From an uncultured Parabacteroides sp. (lineage in GTDB: Bacteria; Bacteroidota; Bacteroidia; Bacteroidales; Tannerellaceae), in assembly GCA_949298575.1 (NCBI GenBank), contig CASFXH010000002.1:52060-116059 (forward strand): DNA of 64,000 bases, given 5' to 3'. Under the pieces are notes generated by a model. The model searched no databases, was not told where the DNA came from, and saw only the letters and a list, made by a program, of their open reading frames with translations. A program made the position numbers and the translations under genes. This document shows positions 26,757-34,090 of the stretch, piece after piece (positions within the stretch are counted from its first letter, which is position 1; each line of letters opens with the position of its first letter).

Positions 26757-27218
26757 TTAGTGTTTGAAAGCCCGATCCATCTCTCGACGGTCGTCGCGTT
26801 CGCGGATCGCTTCGCGCTTGTCGTATTGTTTCTTTCCTTTCGCGATGGCGATGACCAGTTTGGCCAAGCCTTTCTCGTTGATGAACAGGCGGGTGGGGAC
26901 AACCGTGAATCCATTCGTGCGGATGGCGTCGAAGAGCTTGCTGATCTCCTTTTTGTTGAGCAGGAGCTTCCGGTCGCGGCGGGCGATATGGTTGTTGTAT
27001 GTCCCGTAGAAATATTCCGCCACGTACATGTTCTTGACCCATACCTCGCCTTTCTCCACGATGCAGAACGTGTCGACCAGGCTTGCCTTTCCCAACCGGA
27101 TCGATTTGATTTCCGTGCCCGTCAGGACGATGCCCGCCGTGAAGGTCTCCAGCAACTCATAGTCGAACGTCGCCCGTTTGTTTTTGATCAATACATTATT
27201 TTTCAGTTTTTCTTTCAT
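26757..27218 (-). CDS. smpB: SsrA-binding protein SmpB
   Basis: Partner of tmRNA in rescue of stalled ribosomes. The 153-residue product has the oligonucleotide-binding beta-barrel with signatures [20 protein letters not shown] and [16 protein letters not shown] (residues about 12-48), and [17 protein letters not shown]. The basic C-terminal tail [26 protein letters not shown] becomes helical in the decoding centre. Length is typical. It lies between a YIP1 gene and metH on the same strand, with 15- and 34-base gaps, so it is probably the middle gene of one transcript. The tmRNA gene itself was not found in this window. Confidence 0.97.
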   Translation of the reverse strand: MKEKLKNNVLIKNKRATFDYELLETFTAGIVLTGTEIKSIRLGKASLVDTFCIVEKGEVWVKNMYVAEYFYGTYNNHIARRDRKLLLNKKEISKLFDAIRTNGFTVVPTRLFINEKGLAKLVIAIAKGKKQYDKREAIRERDDRREMDRAFKH

Positions 27219-27233
27219 GATTCGTTTGTTTTA

Positions 27234-27800
27234 TCAGAAGTTCAAGCCCGGCATCAGGAGCGAGAGCGCCATCTCGATCGCGAGGGGCATCAAAAGGATG
27301 ATGATTGTCGCCATGCTCGTGAACTTCAATCGTGTATGGTCTTCGATTCCTAGATAGGGGCCGGCCCCTTCCCAGATGATGTAAAAGGTATAGAGGACGA
27401 AAATACGCAGGAAAAAGAATTCCGGAAGGAGTGTCAGGATGATGTTCAAGGCGAGCATCAAGGCCGACGAATAGCCCACGAAGCGTTGCCACCGCGGCAT
27501 GTCGCTCTCGCGTTTGAAGAAGCCTTTCCAAATCTCGTTCAAAAGATAGGCCGCCAGGTAAAATCCTCCAAACGAGGCGACCAGCGTGCGGATCGACGAC
27601 TTCAAGGCCAGTTCCAAGTTGAATTCTTTTTGGGTGAACAGCACGCCCAGGAAGGCGGTGATCGTCACCAGCCCGATGAGCGGGTAAAGGAATTGCGAGA
27701 GGAAATCTTCCGTCTTCTCTTCTTTCTTCGACAACAGTCCCCACGCCTTGCCCGGCTGGGAAATGATCAGGATCACCCAATTGAAAATATCTTTGAACAT
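27234..27800 (-). CDS. YIP1-family membrane protein
   Basis: A 188-residue inner-membrane protein with five or so hydrophobic segments: FLYPLIGLVTITAFLGVLF, LVASFGGFYLAAYLLNEIW, SALMLALNIILTLLPEFFF, IFVLYTFYIIWEGAGPYLG and the C-terminal ATIIILLMPLAIEMALSLLM. The N-terminus FNWVILIISQPGKAWGLLS is the amphipathic lead of bacterial YIP1 proteins. The family is related to yeast Yip1 membrane-traffic proteins, but the bacterial role is not known. It precedes smpB and metH. A minus-strand -7-like box TATATTCG lies at 27828-27835, 28 bases before the ATG. Confidence 0.8.
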   Translation of the reverse strand: MFKDIFNWVILIISQPGKAWGLLSKKEEKTEDFLSQFLYPLIGLVTITAFLGVLFTQKEFNLELALKSSIRTLVASFGGFYLAAYLLNEIWKGFFKRESDMPRWQRFVGYSSALMLALNIILTLLPEFFFLRIFVLYTFYIIWEGAGPYLGIEDHTRLKFTSMATIIILLMPLAIEMALSLLMPGLNF

Positions 27801-27846
27801 GACTCCAGGTATTTTGCTCTTAAGGCGCGAATATACGGAAAATAAA

Positions 27847-28593
27847 TCAAAAGCCTAACGAGAAGAGCTCGCTCCGATCCCAAAGGAAGCCTGTCGAGTC
27901 GGCGCTGAACCGGCTGGGATAATTGATCCGGAAATGGATGGAGTCAAGTCCCAACGCGGTCTCGCGGGCCCGGGCGGCGTCCAGGAAATGGTCGATGGCG
28001 AAGGCGGTCGTCGCCGTCCAGCGCGCGGAATCGCCCGTGCCCCCTTCTTTCGCCACGCGGAGGTAAAGGTCGTAAATCCGTCGACCTGTCGAGTCGGTCA
28101 TGGCCTCATGCGAGGCGTCATACGAGAGGTCGAACAAGTCCACTTGATCCGCTTGGTGATTCGTGTGTTCGGTGATGAGGAAGAAACGTCCCTCGAGGTA
28201 AACGCTGAGGCCGGATTCGAGCGAGACGAGCCGCTCGTCGTTCCAAAGCCGCGTCGTGTCGGTCAGCGTCTCCCGCACGGGCCAGACCGCCACCGAGTCG
28301 TAGCGCGAGATCTCCGCCCGGTAAACGCCCCCGCCCAAATCCTCACTGAAATTGGTCTGGAACCATACGGCGCAGCAATCGCCTTCCTTCACGTCGGTCC
28401 GCGCCTCGAACTCGGGCGATGAGATCCGGAAGATTTGCCCTTCCTCGTTCGCCACGTAAATGCACTTCGAGGGCGCCTCCTTCACGACGCCTACCCGGTA
28501 GTAATTCACCATGCCGCTGCCGTCGCCCATGCACGAGAGCAGGCCGCCCGCCACGAGCGCGCCGACCGCCGCCATGATGCCTTTCTTGTTCAT
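27847..28593 (-). CDS. Putative lipoprotein, possibly NigD-like
   Basis: A 248-residue predicted lipoprotein. I use the ATG at 28593 (MNKKGIMAAVGALVAGGLLSC), because a -7 box at 28623-28630 would place the RNA start near 28616, so the upstream ATG at 28617 is unlikely. Lipid-attachment Cys is near residue 21. The mature part starts with a small beta domain (MVNYYRVGVVKEAPSKCIYVANEEGQIFRISS), like the OB-type domain of NigD-like proteins of Bacteroidales. An acidic C-terminal half contains TRLWNDERLVSLESGLSVYLEGRFFLI. The NigD resemblance is from memory and moderate. The coding sequence is GC-rich. Downstream is the YIP1 gene, and the 41-bp palindrome array lies just upstream. Confidence 0.6.
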   Translation of the reverse strand: MNKKGIMAAVGALVAGGLLSCMGDGSGMVNYYRVGVVKEAPSKCIYVANEEGQIFRISSPEFEARTDVKEGDCCAVWFQTNFSEDLGGGVYRAEISRYDSVAVWPVRETLTDTTRLWNDERLVSLESGLSVYLEGRFFLITEHTNHQADQVDLFDLSYDASHEAMTDSTGRRIYDLYLRVAKEGGTGDSARWTATTAFAIDHFLDAARARETALGLDSIHFRINYPSRFSADSTGFLWDRSELFSLGF

Positions 28594-28622
28594 GTGTCGC
28601 TTCTTTTTTGTTTTCATGGCCG

Positions 28623-28630
28623 CGAATGTA
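28623..28630 (-). promoter_or_regulatory. -7 box that decides the start of the lipoprotein gene
   Basis: Reads TACATTCG on the minus strand. It lies only 5 bases ahead of the in-frame ATG at 28617, too close for use, and 29 ahead of the ATG at 28593, which fits the signal peptide. Confidence 0.45.
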
Positions 28631-28654
28631 ATCATTCGGGCGGAAGAAAAACGC

Positions 28655-28980
28655 GGGTGGCTGAAAAACTCTTTTCTAGCGGTTCCAAAAAATTGGAGTG
28701 GCTGGAAAAAGTTTTTCTAATGGTTCCAAAAAATTGGAGTGGCTGGAAAAAGTTTTTCTAGCGGTTCCAAAAAATTGGAGTGGCTAGAAAAAGTTTTTCT
28801 AGGTTCCGACGGGTTGTATTGGGGCTAGAAAAAGTTTTTCTAGGTCCTGACGGGTTGTATTGGGGCTAGAAAAAGTTTTTCTAGGTCCTGACGGGTTGTA
28901 TTGGAGGTAGAAAAAGTTTTTCTAGGTCCTGACGGGTTGTATTGGGGCTAGAAAAAGTTTTTCTAGGTTCTCGCGTTTTT
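28655..28980. repeat. Array of eight 41-bp units around TAGAAAAAGTTTTTCTA
   Basis: Palindrome centres at 28670 (degenerate), 28711, 28752, 28793, 28834, 28875, 28916 and 28957, exactly 41 bp apart. The first part uses the spacer GGTTCCAAAAAATTGGAGTGG, shortened here by nothing but written by position 28721-28741; the later part uses GGTCCTGACGGGTTGTATTG. So two spacer types share one palindrome. The right end reads CTAGGTTCTCGCGTTTTT and then a G-run, matching the sequence after the terminator at 29816-29858. It lies between two minus-strand genes, after the GNAT gene and before the promoter of the lipoprotein gene. Confidence 0.93.
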
Positions 28981-28998
28981 GGGGAAGGGGGGGGAGGA

Positions 28999-29511
28999 TT
29001 ATAATTCCATCATGTCGAAGAACATGAGGCGGGTATGCTCGTTTTCGTCATCTGAAAGCAAAAGTTTAAATCCGTTTTTTTCATAAAAAGGAATAGCCGA
29101 GAGATAAGCATCGACCGTCAGAAAGCGAAACGCCGAATAATTCCCATTCTCGAAGAGACTTTGTTTTATCTGGTTCATCAGTTCACTGCCAATGCCTCGC
29201 CCGTTGTAAGCTTCTGACACCGCGAAACGGCCGATTTTGATGGCGGGATAGCTGTTGAAATGCTTTCGGTGCGGAAATAGTTTTTTGACTTTCCTCCATG
29301 TGGCTTTACTGGCATCCCGCTTGGTTATTTTGTCATTCAGTAAGCTGTAGTAAGCGACGATGTTCCTGTCATCGTCTTCTAAAATATACGTATAGGCCAA
29401 CTTTTTTTCCGCGTACGACTTGGCGTCATTCAGCAAGAAACCGTTCAAATCGGCATCGCCGCAATCGAACGGTTTCATCTCATAGTCTTCTGTCAAATAA
29501 ATGATTACCAT
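28999..29511 (-). CDS. GNAT acetyltransferase, possible toxin of a two-gene module
   Basis: A 170-residue GCN5-type N-acetyltransferase. The acetyl-CoA loop is in the segment AVSEAYNGRGIGSELMNQIKQSL (R/Q-x-x-G-x-G/A form, near residues 98-120). A preceding strand reads YPAIKIGRFAVS and a C-terminal strand FLTVDAYLSAIPFYEKNGFKLL. The YxxNGF ending and the size are those of GNAT toxins of the TacT/AtaT group as well as of metabolic GNATs. It overlaps by 7 bases a 62-residue charged protein upstream, the usual order antitoxin then toxin. Toxins of this group acetylate aminoacyl-tRNA; that role is inferred here from gene order only. The pair has its own promoter at 29736-29743. Confidence 0.82.
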   Translation of the reverse strand: MVIIYLTEDYEMKPFDCGDADLNGFLLNDAKSYAEKKLAYTYILEDDDRNIVAYYSLLNDKITKRDASKATWRKVKKLFPHRKHFNSYPAIKIGRFAVSEAYNGRGIGSELMNQIKQSLFENGNYSAFRFLTVDAYLSAIPFYEKNGFKLLLSDDENEHTRLMFFDMMEL

Positions 29512-29693
29512 CCTTTACAACCTACAAAAGTCAAATTCCATTCTTTCTTTATTCGTTCCACTTCCCGATAGAGCTTTTCCCGATTGGCTTTCCGCTCCTC
29601 AGGGCTTAGGTTTTCCACACGTTTCATTTCTTTCTCGAAACGTTCCGCGTCTTTCCCGTATAATATCGGGGTTTCTCTGATAGGTCTTGCCAT
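29505..29693 (-). CDS. Small charged protein, possible antitoxin partner of the GNAT enzyme
   Basis: A 62-residue protein, mostly helical and highly charged: RFEKEMKRVENLSPEERKANREKLYREVERIKKEW is cut here only by ordinary helix breakers. The N-terminal MARPIRETPILYGKDAERF could form a beta-strand plus helix, as in ribbon-helix-helix antitoxins, but no clear RHH signature is seen. Its stop lies inside the start of the GNAT gene (7-base overlap). Similar small proteins precede GNAT genes in other Bacteroidales as far as I recall. Function as an antitoxin is inferred from the arrangement. Confidence 0.65.
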   Translation of the reverse strand: MARPIRETPILYGKDAERFEKEMKRVENLSPEERKANREKLYREVERIKKEWNLTFVGCKGW

Positions 29694-29735
29694 AATTCCG
29701 TCTCCTTTCTTTGTTAGTTTGCTTGGTTTACAACG

Positions 29736-29743
29736 CGAAGGTA
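29736..29743 (-). promoter_or_regulatory. -7 box of the small protein/GNAT pair
   Basis: Reads TACCTTCG on the minus strand, 43 bases before the ATG at 29693. The same TACCTTCG is used by rpsP. The intervening leader is AT-rich with a purine run (AAAGAAAGGAGA) near the start codon. Confidence 0.5.
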
Positions 29744-29815
29744 ATGTCTTTTTTGAAGAATCAGCCTCCTTTTCACGTGAATCTTTTGAAGGCTTTTTCT
29801 GACGATCGTGAAAAA

Positions 29816-29858
29816 CGCGAGGACCTAGAATAACTTTTTCTAGGTCCTCGCGTTTTTT
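29816..29858. terminator. Strong bidirectional terminator
   Basis: CGCGAGGACCTAGAA (29816-29830) pairs perfectly with TTCTAGGTCCTCGCG (29838-29852) over 15 bp, loop TAACTTT. TTTTTT follows on the plus strand and AAAAA precedes, so it can work both ways. It lies between the GIN-domain gene and the GNAT pair. Its core (CTAGAA...TTCTAGGTCCT) and right flank (CTCGCGTTTTT then a G-run) match the right end of the 41-bp array at 28.7 kb. Confidence 0.85.
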
Positions 29859-29876
29859 GCGAAGGGGGGGAAAGGC

Positions 29877-30710
29877 TTATTCTCGCTCTACGGAGCCGCC
29901 CAGCGAGGTGTCGATCTTTGTGATGGGGTCGCCCGTGTATTTGACGGTGCTGCCGAGGGTCGCGTCGGCGTTCAACGCCAATGTCGCGTGGACGCTGATC
30001 GACGAGCCGGTCGAGGCGTCGCAGTTCGTGGTCTCGGTTTGCAGTTTGGCGGCGTTGACGGTGGAGCCGGTCAAGGCGTCCAAGCTCGTTACCTTGGCCT
30101 TTCCGCCCAACTCGAGCGTGCAGCCGGTCGAGGCGTCGACCGCGAGGCGTTCGCAATCCATGCCGGAGAGGTTGACGACGCAGCCCGTCGAGGCGTCGAT
30201 GACGCATTCCTTCGCGTGGAGCTTCTTTTCGCTTCGCAATTGGCAACCCGTGCTCAAGTCGGCGGCAAAGCGGTCGTCGCGGAGGTCGCTTTCGATCGTG
30301 AAGATGGTGTTGCCGCTCAGGTCGACGCTGGTGAGGCGTTCCGACGAGCCTTTGAGGTCGAGCTTGGTGGGCGCGAGCTCATAGTCCTTGCGGGCCTTGA
30401 TGAGGAGCGTCTTGTCGTCGACTTTCACCTCCAACAGTTCGTAAAGGTTCTCGTCGATCGTGATCTGGAGCGTGGTCTTGTCGTCCACACGATAGTTGAA
30501 ATGGGTCTCGACGGGGGCGTTCCCGGATTGGAAGAGCCGTTTCCAACTGCCGTTGTTGTTGGTGAGGCTCATGTCGATCTTGACCGCCTCGTAGGGGTGG
30601 ATGTCCATGTCTTTCGTCACGATCTTCCCATTGCCTTTGACGGTCTCGGCGTTCGCCGTGAGGGTCAGCAGGGCCGCGAGCAGCCCCATTCCGAATGTTT
30701 TCGCTTTCAT
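29877..30710 (-). CDS. GIN-domain (DUF2807) secreted beta-helix protein
   Basis: A 277-residue exported protein: signal peptide MKAKTFGMGLLAALLTLTANA, then the GIN domain opening KGNGKIVTKDMDIHPYEAVKIDMS, and a right-handed beta-helix of short repeats. From about residue 150, repeats of the form xxDASTGCxxxL recur (VIDASTGCVVNLSG, AVDASTGCTLELGG, TSLDALTGSTVNAA, NCDASTGSSISV), stacking Ser/Thr/Cys ladders. Proteins of this type are common in Bacteroidetes envelopes, with no settled function; they are thought to be adhesive or structural. The gene stands alone, bounded by the terminator at 29816-29858 and by the ABC ATPase gene upstream. The coding sequence is GC-rich. Confidence 0.85.
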   Translation of the reverse strand: MKAKTFGMGLLAALLTLTANAETVKGNGKIVTKDMDIHPYEAVKIDMSLTNNNGSWKRLFQSGNAPVETHFNYRVDDKTTLQITIDENLYELLEVKVDDKTLLIKARKDYELAPTKLDLKGSSERLTSVDLSGNTIFTIESDLRDDRFAADLSTGCQLRSEKKLHAKECVIDASTGCVVNLSGMDCERLAVDASTGCTLELGGKAKVTSLDALTGSTVNAAKLQTETTNCDASTGSSISVHATLALNADATLGSTVKYTGDPITKIDTSLGGSVERE

Positions 30711-30793
30711 AATGACTTTGAGTTTTTAGAAATGTTTCGTTTTATAAGACGAGGCCCCGGTGGGAAAGGTCGCGCTTTGGGGAGAGAAAAATT

Positions 30794-31795
30794 TCAATCG
30801 ACGAGTCGGAGCAATTCCTCGATGGTGCGAACTTCCTTTTCGCCATCGGGCGTGATGATGGTGAAAGGAGCGCCGGGCGTCGCGCCGCAGCGGATGGTGA
30901 GCGAGGCGTCGAGTCCACGTTCGGCTTGAATCCCGTTTCGGGCCAAAGCCTTGCGGGCCATGGCGTAGCGCGAGCCTTCGCCTTCGAGCCGCACGACGCG
31001 TTGAAACGTGTGGTCGATGCGGAAAAGGCCTGTCTCCTCATCGAAAGCCACGCCTTCGCGCTCGAAGAAATGGTCGAGGGCGCCGTCGAGGGCCAGGTCT
31101 TCGGGCGTGCCGACGCGCAGGCCTTTCTCGCGGTCCATCAGCCAGATCTTGTCCGCGATCTGGAGGGCCAGTTCGAGGTCGTGGGTCGACATGAAAACCG
31201 TTTTGCCCATGCCTCTGGATAACTCATGCAGCAGTTGCATGATCTCGACCTTGCTGGGAAAGTCGAGAAAAGCGGTCGGCTCGTCGAGGAAGATGATCGG
31301 GGTTTCTTGGGCGAGAGCCTTGGCGATCATGACCTTTTGTCGCTCGCCGTCGCTTAGGGTCTGGATCATCCGGCGGGCGAAGCGTTCTATTTTGACCCGC
31401 GCGAGGGCTTGGTGGACGATCTCCCGGTCCGTTTCGCCCAATGTACCCCAAAAACCGGTGTAAGGACTGCGTCCCAAGCCGACCAATTCCATCACGCTCA
31501 TGTTGCGGATCTCGCATTTGTCGGTCAAGACCACCCCAATGACCCTGGCGAGCTGCTTGTCCGAGTAGGCCTTCAAGGATTTGCCCATCAATTGGATCTC
31601 GCCGGCCAGTGGAGGCTGGAAGCCGGAGAGGGTGCGGAGGAGGGTCGATTTGCCCGCGCCATTCGCGCCCAGGAGGCAGGTTAATTCACCTTGGTTGATG
31701 GTGGCGTTGATCCGGTTCGCGATAACGATTTGTCGCTTCGGGGTCGTGTAGCCTGTCGAAAGGTCAATGAGACGTATGCTAGGGGAGTGGTTCAT
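30794..31795 (-). CDS. ABC importer ATPase (FecE/BtuD type) with C-terminal extension
   Basis: A 333-residue ATP-binding subunit for cobalamin, haem or siderophore import. Walker A is GANGAGKST near residue 42, the signature is LSDGERQKVMIAKALAQ near 145, and Walker B IIFLDEPTAFLDF is near 168. The ABC domain ends near 240. The remaining 90 residues (HFFEREGVAFDEETGLFRIDHTF onward) are an extension seen in Bacteroidota members of this family, not in E. coli BtuD. Its ATG overlaps the permease stop (31792-31795). It is the third gene of a complete substrate-binding protein/permease/ATPase operon. Because metH and queG need B12 and a corrin methyltransferase is divergent, cobalamin is the likeliest substrate, but that is inference. 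Confidence 0.88.
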   Translation of the reverse strand: MNHSPSIRLIDLSTGYTTPKRQIVIANRINATINQGELTCLLGANGAGKSTLLRTLSGFQPPLAGEIQLMGKSLKAYSDKQLARVIGVVLTDKCEIRNMSVMELVGLGRSPYTGFWGTLGETDREIVHQALARVKIERFARRMIQTLSDGERQKVMIAKALAQETPIIFLDEPTAFLDFPSKVEIMQLLHELSRGMGKTVFMSTHDLELALQIADKIWLMDREKGLRVGTPEDLALDGALDHFFEREGVAFDEETGLFRIDHTFQRVVRLEGEGSRYAMARKALARNGIQAERGLDASLTIRCGATPGAPFTIITPDGEKEVRTIEELLRLVD

Positions 31796-32829
31796 TCTCT
31801 GATCTCGTTTCTTTTTTTATTGAATAAAACCGACATGACGACTGGCGCGCCGATCAGGGCCGTGACGGAGTTGACGGGCAAGGCTCCCTCGAATCCCGGG
31901 GCCCGGGCGATCAAGTTGCAAGCCAAAGCCAGCGCGGCGCCTGTCAGCAAGGAGGCCGGCATCAAGACGCGATGGTCGGAACTTTGGAATAAGGCTCGGC
32001 AAAGATGCGGGACGGCCAATCCGAGGAAGTTGATCGGCCCACAGTAGGCGGTGACGATGGCGGTCAGGATGCCCGCGCTGCAAATCACCAAGAGGCGGGC
32101 TCGCTTGATGTTCAGCCCCAGGTTGCGGGCGTAGTTCTCGCCCAGCAAGAGCAAGTTTAATGTCTTGATCAAAAGGAAAGAGAGGGGGAGCAAGACCAGC
32201 ATGATGCTCACGAAAAGGGTCATCTGATCGCCCGATACGCGCGAGAAGCTGCCTAACCCCCAGATCACGTAAGCCCGGATGTCTTCTTCGACGCTGAAAT
32301 ATTTCAATACACCGATGATGGCGCTCGCGACGTATCCGATCATGACGCCAATGATAAGCAGAGTCACGTTTCCCTTCACTTTTTGGGAAATGAACGCGAT
32401 CAAGGCCATGACCGAGAGGGCCCCCGCGATGGCGGCGATAGTCAGCGCCAATTCGCCCATATATCCCAGCCGACTGAGCGCGACGCCCCCGATACTTCCC
32501 GAAAGGAGGACGACAAAGGCGACTCCTAGGCTCGCTCCGGAGCTGATGCCCAGCATCGAAGGTCCCGCCAATGGATTCCGGAATACCGTTTGCATTTGCA
32601 AACCGCTTACAGCCAATCCGGCGCCCGCGACCATGGCGGTAATCGTTTGCGGAATCCTCGATTTCCAAATGATGTTGGTCCAAACCTCGCTTTCCGGCTC
32701 CGTTCCCCAAAGGATATGCCAAATGGCGGGAAAAGGGATATGGACGGAACCCAACACGAGATTCAGCAAGAAAAACAAGAAGATGCCCGCGCCCAGGAAG
32801 AGCATGTATAAGCAAGTCGGTCGCTTCAT
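31792..32829 (-). CDS. FecCD/BtuC-type ABC permease
   Basis: A 345-residue membrane subunit with about ten membrane segments. The family signatures are present: NPLAGPSMLGISSGASLGVAFVVLL (residues about 85-109) and, late in the protein, GPINFLGLAVPHLCRALF, the conserved cytoplasmic coupling segment before the last helices. SVTALIGAPVVMSVLF closes the fold. The length matches BtuC, FhuB halves and HmuU. It forms an inner-membrane channel with the ATPase encoded directly downstream (4-base overlap) and takes substrate from the lipoprotein encoded 4 bases upstream. No outer-membrane TonB receptor gene is in this window. Confidence 0.92.
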   Translation of the reverse strand: MKRPTCLYMLFLGAGIFLFFLLNLVLGSVHIPFPAIWHILWGTEPESEVWTNIIWKSRIPQTITAMVAGAGLAVSGLQMQTVFRNPLAGPSMLGISSGASLGVAFVVLLSGSIGGVALSRLGYMGELALTIAAIAGALSVMALIAFISQKVKGNVTLLIIGVMIGYVASAIIGVLKYFSVEEDIRAYVIWGLGSFSRVSGDQMTLFVSIMLVLLPLSFLLIKTLNLLLLGENYARNLGLNIKRARLLVICSAGILTAIVTAYCGPINFLGLAVPHLCRALFQSSDHRVLMPASLLTGAALALACNLIARAPGFEGALPVNSVTALIGAPVVMSVLFNKKRNEIRE

Positions 32830-32833
32830 CGGG

Positions 32834-33997
32834 TCAAGGCAGACGTTTATAATAGACAGGTTGATAATCGGGAAGCAGCTGGGGATGGAAGGCTTTGATC
32901 AGGTCGGCCAAGACTACTTCTGGCTCCATGGGCATACTTTCGTAAAACGGGTGTTGGCGGATGTTGCAATAGATGATCCCGTGTTCACGGAATGCCCGGA
33001 AATCCTGGTAGCGGGTATCGCTAGCGCCTAAAGTCTCATACGAGAACGCCTCGTCGCTGTTGACGATCCGCCAGAACTGGGCGTTTTCCGCTTGACTGTA
33101 AACGGTCTCATAATCTAAATAAACACCACCTGAACGCTTGTCATCCTTGAGGAAATAGTCAGCCCCCGCGTCATGGAATTGCTGGGCGAGGAAACTTTTG
33201 CCTCCTACGGCATACCAATTTCCCCCTCGCAGCTCGCCGCTAAAGACCACGGGGCGTTCCTTGACGTTCGCGGCCATTGTTTTCAGTTCGTTATAACGGT
33301 TTTCGATCGAGGCGAAGATCTCGTTCGCTTTCTTTTCCTCGCCCAAAAGCAGGCCGACGAATTTAATCCATTCCGCCTGTCCGAGGGGGGTCATTTCTTT
33401 ATAACCTAAATAAGGCATCAGGGGAATATCCATTTCTTTTAAAGCGTCATATCCGCCGCGCTTGAAGGGAGAGATGAGAATCAGGTCGGGATCGAGGCTG
33501 ATGATGACCTCGTTGTCAAAATTCCCTTCAATTCCGATCTTGGCGGTAAGTCCTTGCTCAATTCGTTGATTGATTTCTTGATTGAAAAGATGCCGGGCAC
33601 TGGTGATTCCCACCACGTGGTCCGTCTCACCCAGTTTGATGAAGCCGGAAAGTTGCAAGGAAGTCATGCAGATCGCCTTGCGAATGGGAACTCGGATAAT
33701 CTCAAAATCCTCAGGCAGGTCAGGAATCTCAATCCTTTGAGGAACGAGCGCGAAATGGAATTTCGGAAGATTCTCGTTTTGTGGGTCTTGTATGTCGACT
33801 AAACAATAGTTCTCTTTGTAGGTAATATGGAAACCTTTCGCGTAGGAAAGCGTGATTGGGGTCGTAAGGGCTGTAGTCGCGTCTCCGGAAACAACCGCTT
33901 CGGTCGAATCGACACGTCGATCACTCCCGTTTCCTCCGCTACAGGAAATAAGTGCGCTAATGAACAGAAATATAAATAGTAACGATTGGATTTTCAT
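32834..33997 (-). CDS. ABC substrate-binding lipoprotein (BtuF/FecB type)
   Basis: A 387-residue periplasmic lipoprotein: signal MKIQSLLFIFLFISALISC, Cys near residue 19, followed by a Ser/Gly/Asp linker. The class III binding-protein fold has two lobes joined by a long helix. Typical pieces are KAICMTSLQLSGFIKLGETDHVVGI, then the first-lobe strand DPDLILISPFKRGGYDALKEMDIPLMPYL, GQAEWIKFVGLLLGEEKKANEIF (backbone helix) and GGKSFLAQQFHDAGADYFLKDD. This is the set shared by cobalamin, haem and siderophore binding proteins. The substrate cannot be fixed by eye. A minus-strand -7-like box TACATTCG lies at 34021-34028. No room for a cobalamin riboswitch exists in the 93 bases before the divergent gene. 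Confidence 0.88.
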   Translation of the reverse strand: MKIQSLLFIFLFISALISCSGGNGSDRRVDSTEAVVSGDATTALTTPITLSYAKGFHITYKENYCLVDIQDPQNENLPKFHFALVPQRIEIPDLPEDFEIIRVPIRKAICMTSLQLSGFIKLGETDHVVGITSARHLFNQEINQRIEQGLTAKIGIEGNFDNEVIISLDPDLILISPFKRGGYDALKEMDIPLMPYLGYKEMTPLGQAEWIKFVGLLLGEEKKANEIFASIENRYNELKTMAANVKERPVVFSGELRGGNWYAVGGKSFLAQQFHDAGADYFLKDDKRSGGVYLDYETVYSQAENAQFWRIVNSDEAFSYETLGASDTRYQDFRAFREHGIIYCNIRQHPFYESMPMEPEVVLADLIKAFHPQLLPDYQPVYYKRLP

Positions 33998-34090
33998 GCC
34001 TGCTCCGCTTTTAATTTGCGCGAATGTACGGATTTATCTTGTTTAGATGCGGGATTCTCTTCAATTTTGTCTGCGAAATAACGGAGAAGA

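Noticed and set aside
26723-26914. 64-residue N-terminal extension of MetH
   Set aside because: It lies mostly inside smpB and lacks similarity to MetH; the ATG at 26722 gives the family length.
12225-28980. CRISPR array as an explanation for the tandem palindromes
   Set aside because: Joining sequences are constant or nearly so, units are shorter than a normal repeat-spacer pair or lack unique spacers, and no cas genes are present.
33998-34090. Cobalamin riboswitch between the importer and the methyltransferase gene
   Set aside because: Only 93 bases are available, too short for the roughly 200-base B12 element, and no B12-box-like sequence was seen.
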